A stretch of 64,000 bases of DNA, taken from positions 17,492 through 81,491 of the forward strand of contig NZ_JAAALB010000027.1 of assembly GCF_009905545.1 (NCBI RefSeq), read 5' to 3'. Below, in pieces: positions 30,160 through 39,408 of the stretch (its first letter is position 1; each line of letters begins with the position of its first letter). Under the pieces are notes generated by a model. It worked only from the letters and a program-made list of their open reading frames with translations, had not been told where the DNA came from and did not search any database. This DNA comes from Cellulophaga sp. BC115SP (GTDB taxonomy: Bacteria; Bacteroidota; Bacteroidia; Cytophagales; Spirosomataceae). A program made the position numbers and the translations under genes.

Positions 30160-30185
30160 GGAATGACTCATGTTGGTTTTAGACC

Positions 30186-31427
30186 TTATAATTTCTTCAT
30201 CTCCTTATATGCATACTTCATCCAATAAATCACTCCAAAGAAAATAATCAACTGGAAAATATACTCAATGACAAACTTGATTTGTAGGAAATAAAACCAA
30301 TTATAAAACGGTTTTCCAATTCTAAACCAAAGAGAAGGTTGTAAAACGGCTGCCGTTTGAATGATAAAAGAATAGACAAAAAACTTTTTATCTTCAAAAT
30401 TGACCAATCCAAAAAGCATTGGCATGGCATAGATAAAAATATAATTTGAGTACGCTCCTATTTGAAATATCATCATTACGCCAAAAATACCGAGCCAAAC
30501 AAAAGGTACAAATTGTTTTAATTCAAGATTTTTGAATTTGACTGCCTGCCAAGACGAAACCCCGACAATCACAAAAAGTCCAATCCAGTTTAAAATTCTA
30601 ATATTAAATTTGGCGATTAATTCGCCGAATATCGGATAAGTTATCGACCAAACATTAGGACACATTGGCTCTTGTGCGAGTTGGATTGGCATCAAAAAAG
30701 CAGTGCCTCCATGCAAATACAAGAAAGCTAATGTAGGGATTCCTAAAGCCGCCATTCCCAAAATAAAATTCCAGCGATTACTCAGTTTTAGAAAAATGGG
30801 AGGTACAAAAAGCACAAAAAATGCTTTTGTAACGATTAATCCTAACGCCACAATCACTCCCAACACAAAGTCTGATTTACCTTTTAACCATACCCAAACC
30901 ATCAAACAAGCAAATCCCCACATCCAGATATCTTCTTGTCCACCAATAACACAAAATATAAAAGGTGCAGGAAAACACAAATAAATCAAAGATTTAAACA
31001 AAACTTGCCCATTAGATAAACCATTGCGGTATGTCTTCATCGTTAGAAGCAAAATCAAGAGCTCAACGATAATCATTAATAGCGTTAAGGCTCTAGCTGT
31101 GTCCCAGAAAACTAGCGGAATAGCGGTAATATAAGCAAACAGTGGCGAGTACAATGAAGGGAAGTCTCGGTAAACAATACCTAAGTCTTTTGCCTTCTGT
31201 GCCGAGTGCCAAAAAATCTGCACATCAGACTGAGCATCAAAACTGAAATATAGATATACGACCAAAAACGGAAGTATCCTAAATACAATAGCTAACAAGG
31301 AAAAAGAAACAGTTTTGCCTACACGGTCAAAAAATGATTCGATTTGTGGTCTGAACCTAAATGCCAGCCATGCAATCAAACAGAGGCTTAAAGAAATATA
31401 TGTTTTGTTGTAAATAACTTCGTACAT
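30186..31427 (-). CDS. Polytopic membrane protein, GT-C glycosyltransferase-like (GT87/DUF2029-like)
   Basis: A 413-residue protein with about ten to eleven membrane segments. Features that suggest a GT-C mannosyltransferase-like enzyme are an early loop with acidic residue (YLYFSFDAQSDVQIFWHSA, about 57-75), and downstream FCVIGGQEDIWMWG and TKAFFVLFVPP loops, as in DUF2029/GT87 proteins that use a polyprenyl-phosphate sugar at the outer face. The donor and acceptor are unknown. No neighbouring polysaccharide genes support it, so it may be a stand-alone transferase. Upstream is a 554-base gap (31428-31981) holding only the pdhC promoter and a loose inverted repeat near 31673-31702. Confidence 0.65.
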   Translation of the reverse strand: MYEVIYNKTYISLSLCLIAWLAFRFRPQIESFFDRVGKTVSFSLLAIVFRILPFLVVYLYFSFDAQSDVQIFWHSAQKAKDLGIVYRDFPSLYSPLFAYITAIPLVFWDTARALTLLMIIVELLILLLTMKTYRNGLSNGQVLFKSLIYLCFPAPFIFCVIGGQEDIWMWGFACLMVWVWLKGKSDFVLGVIVALGLIVTKAFFVLFVPPIFLKLSNRWNFILGMAALGIPTLAFLYLHGGTAFLMPIQLAQEPMCPNVWSITYPIFGELIAKFNIRILNWIGLFVIVGVSSWQAVKFKNLELKQFVPFVWLGIFGVMMIFQIGAYSNYIFIYAMPMLFGLVNFEDKKFFVYSFIIQTAAVLQPSLWFRIGKPFYNWFYFLQIKFVIEYIFQLIIFFGVIYWMKYAYKEMKKL

Positions 31428-31857
31428 AAAGAGATTGTTGGTGGATACTTCCTCAGAAATGCTAACACTATGATAGAATATTCTGAGCTAAGTTACGGAA
31501 CCACTTTTACCGATAGTCTGTATTATAAGATAAACACCATGATTGATGTAACTAGCAAGAGAAATCACGGAGTAATCCAAACAAATTGTGATTAGAATCG
31601 TTACAAAAACAGGGTAAAAAAACAAAGGAAACTTCTTTTAACAATGATACTTCCCGTTGGGATTGCAAAATTAACTTTTCTAAATTTAATTATAGAAAGT
31701 TTGAGTAAAAACTATCAGGATTAATAGAGGACAAAATTATATTTTTCAAAGATAACTTTTGAAACAAATCCTTTACTCTTATTTTTGGCGTCTGAAATGA
31801 AACAGGGTACCGCCAGAAAAAAGATTTGATTAGTGGTTATTGACTAATACAAATGTG

Positions 31858-31888
31858 TTGTCTAGCTTTAATGCTTGTTTTATATTTG
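31858..31888 (+). promoter_or_regulatory. Predicted promoter of pdhC
   Basis: TTG (31858-31860), exactly 20 bases, then TATATTTG (31881-31888), an excellent match to the Bacteroidota vegetative pattern. The transcript would carry an untranslated leader of about 85 bases before the start codon at 31982. Confidence 0.6.
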
Positions 31889-31981
31889 TGAATTACTTTA
31901 AAACGGTATTTTCAATCCCTTTAATTAAAGATTGATGCAACGCAAGTTGCTTCGACCATAAATTTCCTATAACTAAGAATC

Positions 31982-33664
31982 ATGGCAGAAATTATTACGA
32001 TGCCCAAAATGAGCGACACCATGACTGAAGGTGTTGTGGCAGAGTGGCTCAAGAAAGTTGGCGACGTCCTCAAGCCAGGCGACGGTCTTTTGGCTGAAAT
32101 CGAAACAGATAAAGCGACAATGGAGCTTGATTTGGATGAGAGAATGGACTTGAGCAATTTTAAAGATTGTAGACTTTTATACATTGGCTTAGAAAAAGGT
32201 AAAGCTGTACCTATCGATAGCATCATTGCTATCATCGGTGAAAATGGCGAAGCATACGAGCATCTCTTGAGTGGTGCTCCTGCGGCGGCAGCTCCTGCAC
32301 CTGTTGCTGAAGCTCCTGCGGCGGCTCCTGCTGCTCCAGCAGCTCCTGCGGTTGATACGTCAGGTATCAAAGCAGAAATCATTGGTATGCCAAAAATGAG
32401 TGATACCATGACAGAAGGTACACTTGTAACATGGCTTCGTAAAGTTGGGGATGTAATCAAACCTGGCGAAGCTCTTTTGGCAGAAGTTGAAACTGACAAA
32501 GCTACAATGGAGTTTGACCTTGATAACTTCATTGATATTTCTAAATATTCTCCTTGTACCTTGTTGTACATTGGTATCGAAGAAGGTAAAACAGTTGCAG
32601 TAGATGACGTTATCGCTGTGATTGGTGAGCCTGGTGCCAACTATCAAGCATTGTTATCAGCGGGTTCTGCTCCAGCAGCTCCTGCACCAGCAGCAACACC
32701 TGCGCCTGCGCCAGTGGCAACTGCTACTCCTGCGGCAGCTCCTGCACCAGCAGCAGCGCCTGTAGCTGAAGCAACTGTAACTTCTGCTGATGGCCGTGTG
32801 AAAGCTTCTCCTCTAGCAAAAGCTTTGGCGAAAGATAAAGGTATCAACTTAAACGAGGTAAAAGGTTCAGGAGAAAACGGTCGTATCGTAAAAACTGATA
32901 TCGACAATTATGTACCTGCTCCTAAGGCTGCTCCAGCGGCTAAACCAGCGGCAGCAGCAGCTCCTGCAACTATCTTGGGTCAAGAAAGCTATGAGGAGTT
33001 CTCAGTAAACCAAATGCGTAAAACAATAGCACGTCGTTTGTCTGAGTCTAAATTCTCTGCTCCTGAGTTCTATCTAACGATGGAAATCAATATGGACAAA
33101 GCTATGGCTGCTCGTACTTCAATGAACGAATTCTCTCCTGTGAAAATCTCGTTCAACGATATGGTAATCAAAGCTGTAGCTGCTGCATTGACTAAACACC
33201 CGAAAGTAAACTCTTACTGGTTGGGCGACAAAATCCGTATCAACCACCACGTACATATTGGTATGGCGGTAGCAGTTGAAGACGGTTTGTTGGTTCCAGT
33301 AATTCGTTTTGCTAACACAAAGTCATTATCACAAATCTCTGCTGAAGCGAAGGATTTGGGTGGTAAGGCTAAAAATAAACAATTGCAACCAAAAGATTGG
33401 GAAGGCAATACATTTACAGTAAGTAACTTAGGTATGTTCGGTATCGATGAGTTTACTTCTATCATCAACCAACCAGAATCTTGTATCTTGGCTGTAGGTG
33501 GTATCAAAGAAACAGTTGGTGTGAAAAACGGACAGTTCTATGCTACTAACGTAATGAAAGTAACATTAACTTGTGACCACCGTACTGTGGATGGCGCAAC
33601 TGGTGCTGCATTCTTGCAAACATTCAAGCAATTGCTTGAAGATCCAATCAAATTATTGGTGTAA
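31982..33664 (+). CDS. pdhC: Pyruvate dehydrogenase complex dihydrolipoyl acetyltransferase (E2)
   Basis: Core enzyme of the pyruvate dehydrogenase complex, passing acetyl groups from lipoyl arms to coenzyme A. The 560-residue protein has two lipoyl domains (about 2-86 and 131-216; lipoylated K44 and K173 in ETDKATME), Ala/Pro-rich linkers (98-125, 228-264), a peripheral subunit-binding domain (about 273-312, [13 protein letters not shown]) and a catalytic domain ending in CDHRTVDG (H533, D537). Both lipoyl domains carry about nine extra residues after the lipoylated hairpin compared with the usual form. E1 and E3 genes are not adjacent. Confidence 0.95.
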   Translation: MAEIITMPKMSDTMTEGVVAEWLKKVGDVLKPGDGLLAEIETDKATMELDLDERMDLSNFKDCRLLYIGLEKGKAVPIDSIIAIIGENGEAYEHLLSGAPAAAAPAPVAEAPAAAPAAPAAPAVDTSGIKAEIIGMPKMSDTMTEGTLVTWLRKVGDVIKPGEALLAEVETDKATMEFDLDNFIDISKYSPCTLLYIGIEEGKTVAVDDVIAVIGEPGANYQALLSAGSAPAAPAPAATPAPAPVATATPAAAPAPAAAPVAEATVTSADGRVKASPLAKALAKDKGINLNEVKGSGENGRIVKTDIDNYVPAPKAAPAAKPAAAAAPATILGQESYEEFSVNQMRKTIARRLSESKFSAPEFYLTMEINMDKAMAARTSMNEFSPVKISFNDMVIKAVAAALTKHPKVNSYWLGDKIRINHHVHIGMAVAVEDGLLVPVIRFANTKSLSQISAEAKDLGGKAKNKQLQPKDWEGNTFTVSNLGMFGIDEFTSIINQPESCILAVGGIKETVGVKNGQFYATNVMKVTLTCDHRTVDGATGAAFLQTFKQLLEDPIKLLV

Positions 33665-33683
33665 TCCAAGTATTTGAACCATC

Positions 33684-33736
33684 AAAAGATGAAAGATACT
33701 TCTTATCCAAAAGATGGGAAGCGTCTTTCATCTTTT
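33684..33736 (+). terminator. Terminator after pdhC
   Basis: Arms AAAAGATGAAAGA (33684-33696) and TCTTTCATCTTTT (33724-33736), a perfect 13-base stem with a long 27-base loop, starting 20 bases after the pdhC stop. Confidence 0.6.
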
Positions 33737-33801
33737 GTGTTTTATAGAGGACTTAACGTCTTTCTTTTCTTTACCGACAAACATTTTATTCTTGAAAATA
33801 G

Positions 33802-34344
33802 ATGGAAAAAATTAGATCAACCACCGTCTTGGCGATTGTGCACAATGGCGAGGTAGCCATCGGAGCAGATGGACAAGCAACCATGGGAAGCACCGTAGCC
33901 AAAAACCATGTTCGTAAAATCCGAAAACTGTTGAATGGTAAAATTGTGACAGGTTTCGCTGGTTCTACTGCCGATGCATTTACCCTTTTGGAAAGATTTG
34001 AAGAAAAACTCAATGCTTTTGGTGGGAATATGAAGCGTGCTAGTATTGAATTAGCAAAAGACTGGCGTACCGACCGCTATTTGCGCAGATTAGAAGCCAT
34101 GATGATTGTAGCTGATAAAGAGGAGGCTTTGATTATTTCAGGTACAGGCGATGTCCTAGAACCAGAAAATGGTATTGCTGCGATTGGTTCAGGAAGTAAC
34201 TATGCCCTTTCAGCAGCTTTGGCATTGAAAAAACATGCTCCTCATCTAACAGCTGAAGAAATGGTTAGAGAAGGATTAACCATTGCGGCAGATATTTGTA
34301 TTTATACTAATCATAACTTCGTTATCGAAAAACCTGCTGTTTAG
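33802..34344 (+). CDS. hslV: ATP-dependent protease subunit HslV
   Basis: Proteolytic subunit of the HslUV (ClpQY) protease. The 180-residue protein has a six-residue propeptide before the active T7 (MEKIRS then TTVLAI), [10 protein letters not shown] in the typical place, and the GTGDVLEP and [16 protein letters not shown] segments. The unfoldase gene hslU, often next to hslV, is not adjacent here. It is between pdhC and a divergently oriented DinB-family gene, so probably transcribed on its own or from the pdhC side. Confidence 0.95.
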   Translation: MEKIRSTTVLAIVHNGEVAIGADGQATMGSTVAKNHVRKIRKLLNGKIVTGFAGSTADAFTLLERFEEKLNAFGGNMKRASIELAKDWRTDRYLRRLEAMMIVADKEEALIISGTGDVLEPENGIAAIGSGSNYALSAALALKKHAPHLTAEEMVREGLTIAADICIYTNHNFVIEKPAV

Positions 34345-34373
34345 GTATAAATGCGAAATTATGAGCTAAGTCA

Positions 34374-34435
34374 AAAGCTCCGTAGCGACGATAGAATTAT
34401 ACTAAATTTGTTTTCTATCGTCGCTACGGAGCTTT
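34374..34435. terminator. Strong 23-base hairpin between hslV and the DinB-like gene
   Basis: Perfect 23-base inverted arms at 34374-34396 and 34413-34435 (AAAGCTCCGTAGCGACGATAG in part) around a 16-base loop, between convergent genes. It can stop transcription from both sides; the 5' and 3' flanks lack a long U tract. Confidence 0.6.
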
Positions 34436-34454
34436 ATATGTATCAATCGCTACT

Positions 34455-34919
34455 TTACTTTCTGGTCTCTTCTCTGGCAAAAACAATAAAATCAGTGACA
34501 GGTAGTTCCTGCATTTTGCCCTTCAAATGACTCACCAATTGCCCACGGTGATAGCCAGAATGAAGCATCAAATGTGTAAGTATTTCATATAAACTAGAAA
34601 AATGTGTTTCGTCCTTGCTATTAGTATAGGATACGGTCCTCCCAAAGGTCAATTCTTCACTCTGATCTATGAGTTCTTGCCATCTTTGAGTAATATTTCT
34701 CAACATAATTACACATTCCGAAAAATCCTTAGTTTCCCATAAAGGAATATACGCTCGAACTTCTCTAGCACGATTATACCATGTCAAATGAGCAGCCAAA
34801 ATATGCGATAATAGTTCTAGTGAGCGTGTATCTGGTCTATCAAGTGATTGTAAGGCTTGGATAACTTGTTCGTTTGCCCAAACTTCATAATTCATTAATT
34901 TAGCAAAATGATACTTCAT
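34455..34919 (-). CDS. DinB family protein
   Basis: A 154-residue four-helix-bundle protein of the DinB/YfiT-like group, with a likely metal site from histidines in LSHILAAHLTWYNR (about 43-56) and LMLHSGYHRGQL (about 123-134). Members are damage-inducible or thiol-transferase-like proteins of uncertain role. I use the ATG at 34919 (MKYHFAKLMNYEVW); the open frame goes 18 codons further but without family similarity. Function in this organism is unknown. Confidence 0.8.
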   Translation of the reverse strand: MKYHFAKLMNYEVWANEQVIQALQSLDRPDTRSLELLSHILAAHLTWYNRAREVRAYIPLWETKDFSECVIMLRNITQRWQELIDQSEELTFGRTVSYTNSKDETHFSSLYEILTHLMLHSGYHRGQLVSHLKGKMQELPVTDFIVFAREETRK

Positions 34920-35150
34920 AGTAAGAGTGTTTTTTGGATGATATTTAAAGGTATCAAAGTGGACATTTATCATTAAAATAATAAAAAATAGACCTAATCT
35001 TTGTATATTCGGCTAAATCTTTTCGAAAAAAGTTGATTTTTATCAAGATTCATAAAGTTTTCTTCAAAACTGGAACTAAAACAAATATAATCTTGTAAGT
35101 TTATAGACTAATTAGAGTACCCAGAGTATAAACCTAAAACAAATATTATT

Positions 35151-35786
35151 ATGTCATTAAGATTAGGAGACATTGCCCCAGACTTTACGGCAGAAACAAC
35201 GCAAGGCACAATCAATTTCCACGAGTGGATTGGCGATTCATGGGCTTTATTGTTCAGTCACCCAGCTGATTTTACTCCTGTTTGTACTACAGAGTTAGGT
35301 AAAACAGCGCTTTTGAAAGGTGAATTTGAGAAAAAAGGCGTAAAAGTTATTGCAGTTTCGGTAGATGATTTGGACTCTCACCAACGTTGGATTCCAGATA
35401 TTGAAGAGGTAAATGGTGTGTCAGTTAATTTTCCTATCATTGCTGACGAAAGCCGTAACGTTGCTACTTTGTACGATATGATTCACCCAAATGCTTCTGA
35501 AAAAGCTACAGTTCGCTCGGTGTTTATTATCGGTCCAGATAAAAAAATCAAATTAACGCTTACTTACCCAGCTTCTACTGGTCGTAACTTCCAAGAATTG
35601 CTTCGTGTGATTGATTCTTTGCAGTTGACTGCCAACTATCAAGTAGCGACTCCAGCAGACTGGAAAGACGGTGAGGATGTAATTATTACGCCTGCGGTAA
35701 AAACAGAAGATGCTGCTGAGAAATTCCCTAAAGGATTCACAGTAGTTAAACCATATTTGCGTACAACACCACAACCTAACAAATAG
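35151..35786 (+). CDS. 1-Cys peroxiredoxin (Prx6-type)
   Basis: Reduces hydrogen peroxide and organic peroxides. A 211-residue protein with peroxidatic C45 in FTPVCTTELG and the extended C-terminal domain of Prx6-type enzymes (LQLTANYQVATPADW). It is cytoplasmic, with no signal peptide. It is followed by a composite repeat with a strong terminator hairpin (35908-35951). No obvious regulator nearby. Confidence 0.95.
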   Translation: MSLRLGDIAPDFTAETTQGTINFHEWIGDSWALLFSHPADFTPVCTTELGKTALLKGEFEKKGVKVIAVSVDDLDSHQRWIPDIEEVNGVSVNFPIIADESRNVATLYDMIHPNASEKATVRSVFIIGPDKKIKLTLTYPASTGRNFQELLRVIDSLQLTANYQVATPADWKDGEDVIITPAVKTEDAAEKFPKGFTVVKPYLRTTPQPNK

Positions 35787-35821
35787 GTTGTCTTATGTTA
35801 TGTTTGACTTCGAATTCTAAT

Positions 35822-35951
35822 CGAGTGAATTGAGATTGAGGGAAAGAGTGATTATTTTAAGCTGTAGAGACGCAATGCTTTGCGTCTAAGAATGAGTCAT
35901 ATTGCATATCAAAAAAGCGTTCGAAAAACAATTTTCGAACGCTTTTTTGAT
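35822..35951. repeat. Composite intergenic repeat, copy 4
   Basis: Flank GAGTGAATTGAGATTGAG, then AGACGCAA and TTGCGTCT (35868-35887), then the hairpin with 20-base perfect arms (35908-35927 and 35932-35951, ATCAAAAAAGCGTTCGAAAA). It lies after the peroxiredoxin gene and before the GH25 gene, both on the plus strand, within the 35787-36079 gap. Confidence 0.8.
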
Positions 35952-36067
35952 GAATAGTTAGAGAATAACCCCTATTCCGAAATCAGAGAAGACTCATGTT
36001 TGTATTTTCTGTCAAAATCTTCTACCAAAAGCGCAAGTAGTTCAGAAATAGTTTACTACGAATTTTA

Positions 36068-36075
36068 TATTTTTG
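36068..36075 (+). promoter_or_regulatory. -7-like box immediately before the GH25 gene
   Basis: TATTTTTG matches TAnnTTTG and ends only 4 bases before the ATG at 36080, which would give a leaderless transcript. No good -33 TTG is seen about 20 bases upstream, so support is weak. Confidence 0.3.
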
Positions 36076-36079
36076 CAAT

Positions 36080-36883
36080 ATGATTCAACTATTACTGAAA
36101 AGATATTTCGCTTTACCACGCAATACAAAAATTGCCATACTTCTCACGATTTTCCTAGCTATTGTTTCCTTAATCATTTGGGGAATCTATGCTATTGTGA
36201 TGCTTTTCAGACCTAATCCTAATGGTTGGGAAAATGTCTCGAAAGTAGGCATTTCAATGCCTTTACGATACGAAGTACATGGTATTGATGTATCTCACCA
36301 CAATGGTGAAATTAACTGGAAGAAAGTCGAAAAGATGCGTTTTGAAGATAACAGAAAAATAGAGTTTGCCTTTTTGAAAGCTACCGAAGGTATTACACAC
36401 GCCGACCGCCAGTTTGATCGTAACTGGGAGCATGCACGCAAATTTGGTATGCGACGTGGTGCCTATCACTTTTACATTGCTTGGCGCGAACCAGTAGGGC
36501 AAGCAAAAAACTTTATCAATTCAGTAAAACTCGAGAAAGGAGACTTTGCTCCTGTTTTGGATATCGAACAAAACTCCTTGAAATCTGACGAGCAAATTAT
36601 TAGAGAAATTGGCGTGTGGCTCAATATGGTCGAAAACCATTATGGCACTAAGCCCATCATTTATACCAATCCTAATTTTTATAAGAAGTTTATCAAAGGT
36701 AATTATGATGATTACCCACTATGGATTGCGGATTATTCTAACGAGACACTCAAGGGATATGGATCTAATCTTTGGTTTTGGCAACATAACAAAAATGGCT
36801 GGGTTGAGGGTATCAAAGGAACTGTAGATTTTAATGTTTTTTTAGGAAGCAAAGCTGATTTAGGCAATCTGTACATCAAATAA
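36080..36883 (+). CDS. Glycoside hydrolase family 25 lysozyme-like protein
   Basis: Predicted muramidase that cleaves peptidoglycan between MurNAc and GlcNAc. The 267-residue protein has an N-terminal membrane anchor (about 17-41, IAILLTIFLAIVSLIIW) and a GH25 barrel: HGIDVSHHNGEINW (about 72-85), FLKATEGI, PVLDIEQN with the catalytic Asp/Glu pair (about 158-161), IIYTNPNFYKKF and PLWIADYS. It would act in the periplasm while tethered to the inner membrane. It stands alone, before the convergent hisS. Confidence 0.9.
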   Translation: MIQLLLKRYFALPRNTKIAILLTIFLAIVSLIIWGIYAIVMLFRPNPNGWENVSKVGISMPLRYEVHGIDVSHHNGEINWKKVEKMRFEDNRKIEFAFLKATEGITHADRQFDRNWEHARKFGMRRGAYHFYIAWREPVGQAKNFINSVKLEKGDFAPVLDIEQNSLKSDEQIIREIGVWLNMVENHYGTKPIIYTNPNFYKKFIKGNYDDYPLWIADYSNETLKGYGSNLWFWQHNKNGWVEGIKGTVDFNVFLGSKADLGNLYIK

Positions 36884-36904
36884 CTTTGGGAGTTACCCAT
36901 AAAA

Positions 36905-36936
36905 AAGCCCCACTAACTTTCGTCGGTGGGGTTCTT
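36905..36936. terminator. Bidirectional terminator between the GH25 gene and hisS
   Basis: CCCCAC (36908-36913) and GTGGGG (36926-36931), preceded by six A bases and followed by TTCTT, between convergent genes. Confidence 0.6.
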
Positions 36937-36957
36937 CATTTATATTGATGTAATCAG

Positions 36958-38322
36958 TTATTCGTTAATTTTTGCAAAAATATCGTCAATCGAAAGTTTG
37001 AACTGCTCCCCAGAAGTCATGTCTTTCAGAGTCAACAAACCTGATTGTAATTCATCAGAACCAATAATTACGACAAAAGGAATCTTCTTACGGTCTGCGT
37101 AATCCAATTGTTTTTTGATTTTGGAATTGTCTGGAAAAACCTCTGCATTAATACCTCTTTCACGAGCAGCACGAAGCAATGGCAAGGTATAGTTTTGCTC
37201 CTCTTTTCCAAAGTGACAGAATAATAATTTGGTCGTTACTGCTTGGTTATTAGGGAATAAATTCAATTCTTCCAAAACATCATAAATACGATCAACTCCA
37301 AATGAAATACCCACTCCCGACAAACCTGGTACTCCAAACGTTCCTGTTAGGTTGTCATAACGACCACCTCCTGTGATAGAGCCAATTTGAACATCCAAAG
37401 CCTTTACTTCGAAAATAGCGCCAGTGTAGTACGACAAACCACGTGCAAGCGTAATGTCCAATTCAATATTTTCATCGGTCACGCCAAAGGCTGTCATGTA
37501 ATTCCACATTTCACGAAGCTCTTCAATACCTTTTTTACCAACTTCCGAAGTTTGAAGTAATTCCTCCAACCTCGTAAACTTTTCTTGGTTAGAACCTGTG
37601 ATAGAGAAAACAGGGGTTAAATTAGCCAAAGCCTCCTCTGAGAAACCTCTTTCCGCCAACTCTTCCATTACTTTTTCCTGACCAATTTTATCTAATTTAT
37701 CAATCGCTACAGCTAAAGCAGCCTCTTGTCCAGCAGCACCAATAGCTTCGGACAAACCAGAAAGAATTTTACGGTTATTGATTTTCAGGTTAAAGTTGAT
37801 ATTCAAACTTTGCATTACTTCCTGAATCATCATCACGATTTCGGCTTCACAAATCAAAGAATCCGTGCCTACTACGTCGGCGTCGCATTGATAAAATTCA
37901 CGATAACGCCCTTTTTGAGGACGATCCGCACGCCAAACTGGTTGGATTTGGTATCTTTTGAAAGGAAGAGGCAATTCGTTACGATTCATCACAACATACC
38001 TTGCAAATGGTACAGTCAAGTCATAGCGCAAGCCTTTTTCTGAAATTTTGGTCGTTAGTTTTTTATACCCTTCATCCAAATCTGTTTGTGAGATTTTCTC
38101 AGAAAAGTTTCCAGAATTCAAGATTTTAAACAAAAGTTGGTCACCTTCATCTCCATATTTACCCATCAAAACCGAGAGATTTTCCATCGATGGAGTTTCC
38201 AATGGTTGGAAGCCAAATCTTTGAAAAACGGCCTTGATTGTGTCAAAAATATAATTTCTTTTGACCATTTTCTCTGGGCCAAAATCTCTAGTTCCTCTTG
38301 CTAATGATGGTTTGCTACTCAT
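36958..38322 (-). CDS. hisS: Histidine--tRNA ligase
   Basis: Class II aminoacyl-tRNA synthetase charging tRNA-His. The 454-residue protein contains the class II motifs (GTRDFGPEKM at the N-terminus; motif 2 PVWRADRPQKGRYREFYQCDAD, about 130-151; motif 3 GGGRYDNLTG and GISFGVDRIYDVL) and the histidine-A LARGLSYYTGAIFE segment (about 294-307). The C-terminal anticodon-binding domain is present (about 365-454). Length fits. Confidence 0.97.
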   Translation of the reverse strand: MSSKPSLARGTRDFGPEKMVKRNYIFDTIKAVFQRFGFQPLETPSMENLSVLMGKYGDEGDQLLFKILNSGNFSEKISQTDLDEGYKKLTTKISEKGLRYDLTVPFARYVVMNRNELPLPFKRYQIQPVWRADRPQKGRYREFYQCDADVVGTDSLICEAEIVMMIQEVMQSLNINFNLKINNRKILSGLSEAIGAAGQEAALAVAIDKLDKIGQEKVMEELAERGFSEEALANLTPVFSITGSNQEKFTRLEELLQTSEVGKKGIEELREMWNYMTAFGVTDENIELDITLARGLSYYTGAIFEVKALDVQIGSITGGGRYDNLTGTFGVPGLSGVGISFGVDRIYDVLEELNLFPNNQAVTTKLLFCHFGKEEQNYTLPLLRAARERGINAEVFPDNSKIKKQLDYADRKKIPFVVIIGSDELQSGLLTLKDMTSGEQFKLSIDDIFAKINE

Positions 38323-38481
38323 GATTCTGAATTAGTAATTTGATTAACTCTTAAAAAGTAGGTGCTTTTGAGGGCAAAACGAATATAAAAGCGCTGAATC
38401 GCAACGTATTTAAGCATTTTTGAGATTCAAACTTGATTTATGGATTTCCTACTCGTTATTTAAAATGTCTGCAAAAATAAC

Positions 38482-38515
38482 AAACCCTTTAGGTTTTTGG
38501 AAGCCTAAAGGGTTT
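38482..38515. terminator. Hairpin between hisS and a small ORF
   Basis: Perfect 12-base arms AAACCCTTTAGG (38482-38493) and CCTAAAGGGTTT (38504-38515). It lies upstream of hisS and of the divergent small gene at 38631, so it may mark the end of an older unit or act as an operator rather than a terminator. Confidence 0.5.
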
Positions 38516-38573
38516 TAATATCCGAAAATCTCTATATTTCAGGGTATTTCTCAAAGGAATATCCAATATTGTG

Positions 38574-38604
38574 TTGGATAAGAATGTTTAATTCTGTAAT
38601 TTTG
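38574..38604 (+). promoter_or_regulatory. Predicted promoter of the 51-aa basic protein gene
   Basis: TTG (38574-38576), exactly 20 bases, TAATTTTG (38597-38604): a near-perfect Bacteroidota promoter, giving a leader of about 20 bases before the ATG at 38631. Confidence 0.65.
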
Positions 38605-38630
38605 CACCTCAAACAAAAAATCTGTTTACA

Positions 38631-38786
38631 ATGGCCGTTACAAGACTAAAAAGAAAAGACAGAAGAAATAAGGCTATAGCTACAAACAAAGTCGAAGCAA
38701 TTAAGCGTTTGCGTTTGAAGCCAGAAATCAAGTTGATTGATATCGAAGCTATCAAAGCTGAATTTGCTGCGAAGGCTGCGAAGTAA
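38631..38786 (+). CDS. Small basic protein (51 aa)
   Basis: A 51-residue ORF (MAVTRLKRKDRRNKAIATNK at the start) with about a third Lys/Arg in the first half and a helical IDIEAIKAEFAAKAAK end. A strong promoter and lack of alternative frame use support a real gene. The composition suggests a nucleic-acid or ribosome-associated protein. I recall similar short proteins in this phylum but no function is known to me. Confidence 0.7.
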   Translation: MAVTRLKRKDRRNKAIATNKVEAIKRLRLKPEIKLIDIEAIKAEFAAKAAK

Positions 38787-38810
38787 TTTTCGAAATTTCT
38801 TCTAAGAGAT

Positions 38811-39287
38811 TTAAACCTCGTCGGTAGTGGCGGGGTTTTCTTGTTTTTCTACCTTTGGTTTTTCGTTTACTTTTCTCTGATTGGGTTTCCCTTTTCTATC
38901 ATCCTTTTTATCCTCTTTCTTTTCCACCTTTTTATCTTCCTTATTTCTAAGTACCTCACCCAAGTGGTTCAATTTCTTAATTTGCTTTGCTAGTTCTTTT
39001 TCCTGCTTATTCATTTTCTTGTTAATATCCATCAACAATCTAAAACGAACAGCCTGTCCAAGGCATACCAATCCCAAACTTGTCAAGATTAATCCGTACA
39101 AGCCTAGCAAAAACCATATATAAAAGGCCTCATTCATGCCTTTTTTGAATGCAGCGGTAGCTACTACAGAAAGTCCAAATCCAAATAATAAAATACCAGC
39201 AGCGGCGCACAAAATCCATTTGGTACGCAATGGCATACGCTTTACTAATCTTTCTCCTGGTGCTTTTTTTGCAATTTTTGGTCTCAT
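38811..39287 (-). CDS. Two-helix membrane protein with Lys/Glu-rich tail
   Basis: A 158-residue protein: a basic N-terminus, two membrane segments (about 24-46 and 57-78), then a highly charged C-terminal half (about 88-158) rich in KEDKK and KVEKK repeats that is probably disordered and cytoplasmic. No known family is recognised. The charged tail might bind nucleic acid, phospholipid or a partner; this is speculation. It faces the small gene at 38631 (convergent, 24-base gap). Confidence 0.55.
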   Translation of the reverse strand: MRPKIAKKAPGERLVKRMPLRTKWILCAAAGILLFGFGLSVVATAAFKKGMNEAFYIWFLLGLYGLILTSLGLVCLGQAVRFRLLMDINKKMNKQEKELAKQIKKLNHLGEVLRNKEDKKVEKKEDKKDDRKGKPNQRKVNEKPKVEKQENPATTDEV

Positions 39288-39384
39288 GTTGTATTGTAAA
39301 TGTATTAGGGTTAAAAAGATGTGTTAGTTTAGCTTGGGCTTTTGGCGGTAGACCAGCAGCCAAAATAACGATGATTGTTATCGC

Positions 39385-39405
39385 TTATCAGCAAAATACT
39401 GATAA
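39385..39405 (-). terminator. Small hairpin after the secreted unknown protein gene
   Basis: TTATCAG (39385-39391) and CTGATAA (39399-39405), starting four bases past the stop codon of the minus-strand gene at 39409. A weak 7-base stem. Confidence 0.35.
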
Positions 39406-39408
39406 CAC

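Noticed and set aside
31921..32640. Long minus-strand ORF of 239 codons opposite pdhC
   Set aside because: It is the mirror of the Ala/Pro-rich and lipoyl coding sequence; its composition (Ser, Ala, Thr runs) follows from that, and it has no independent motif.
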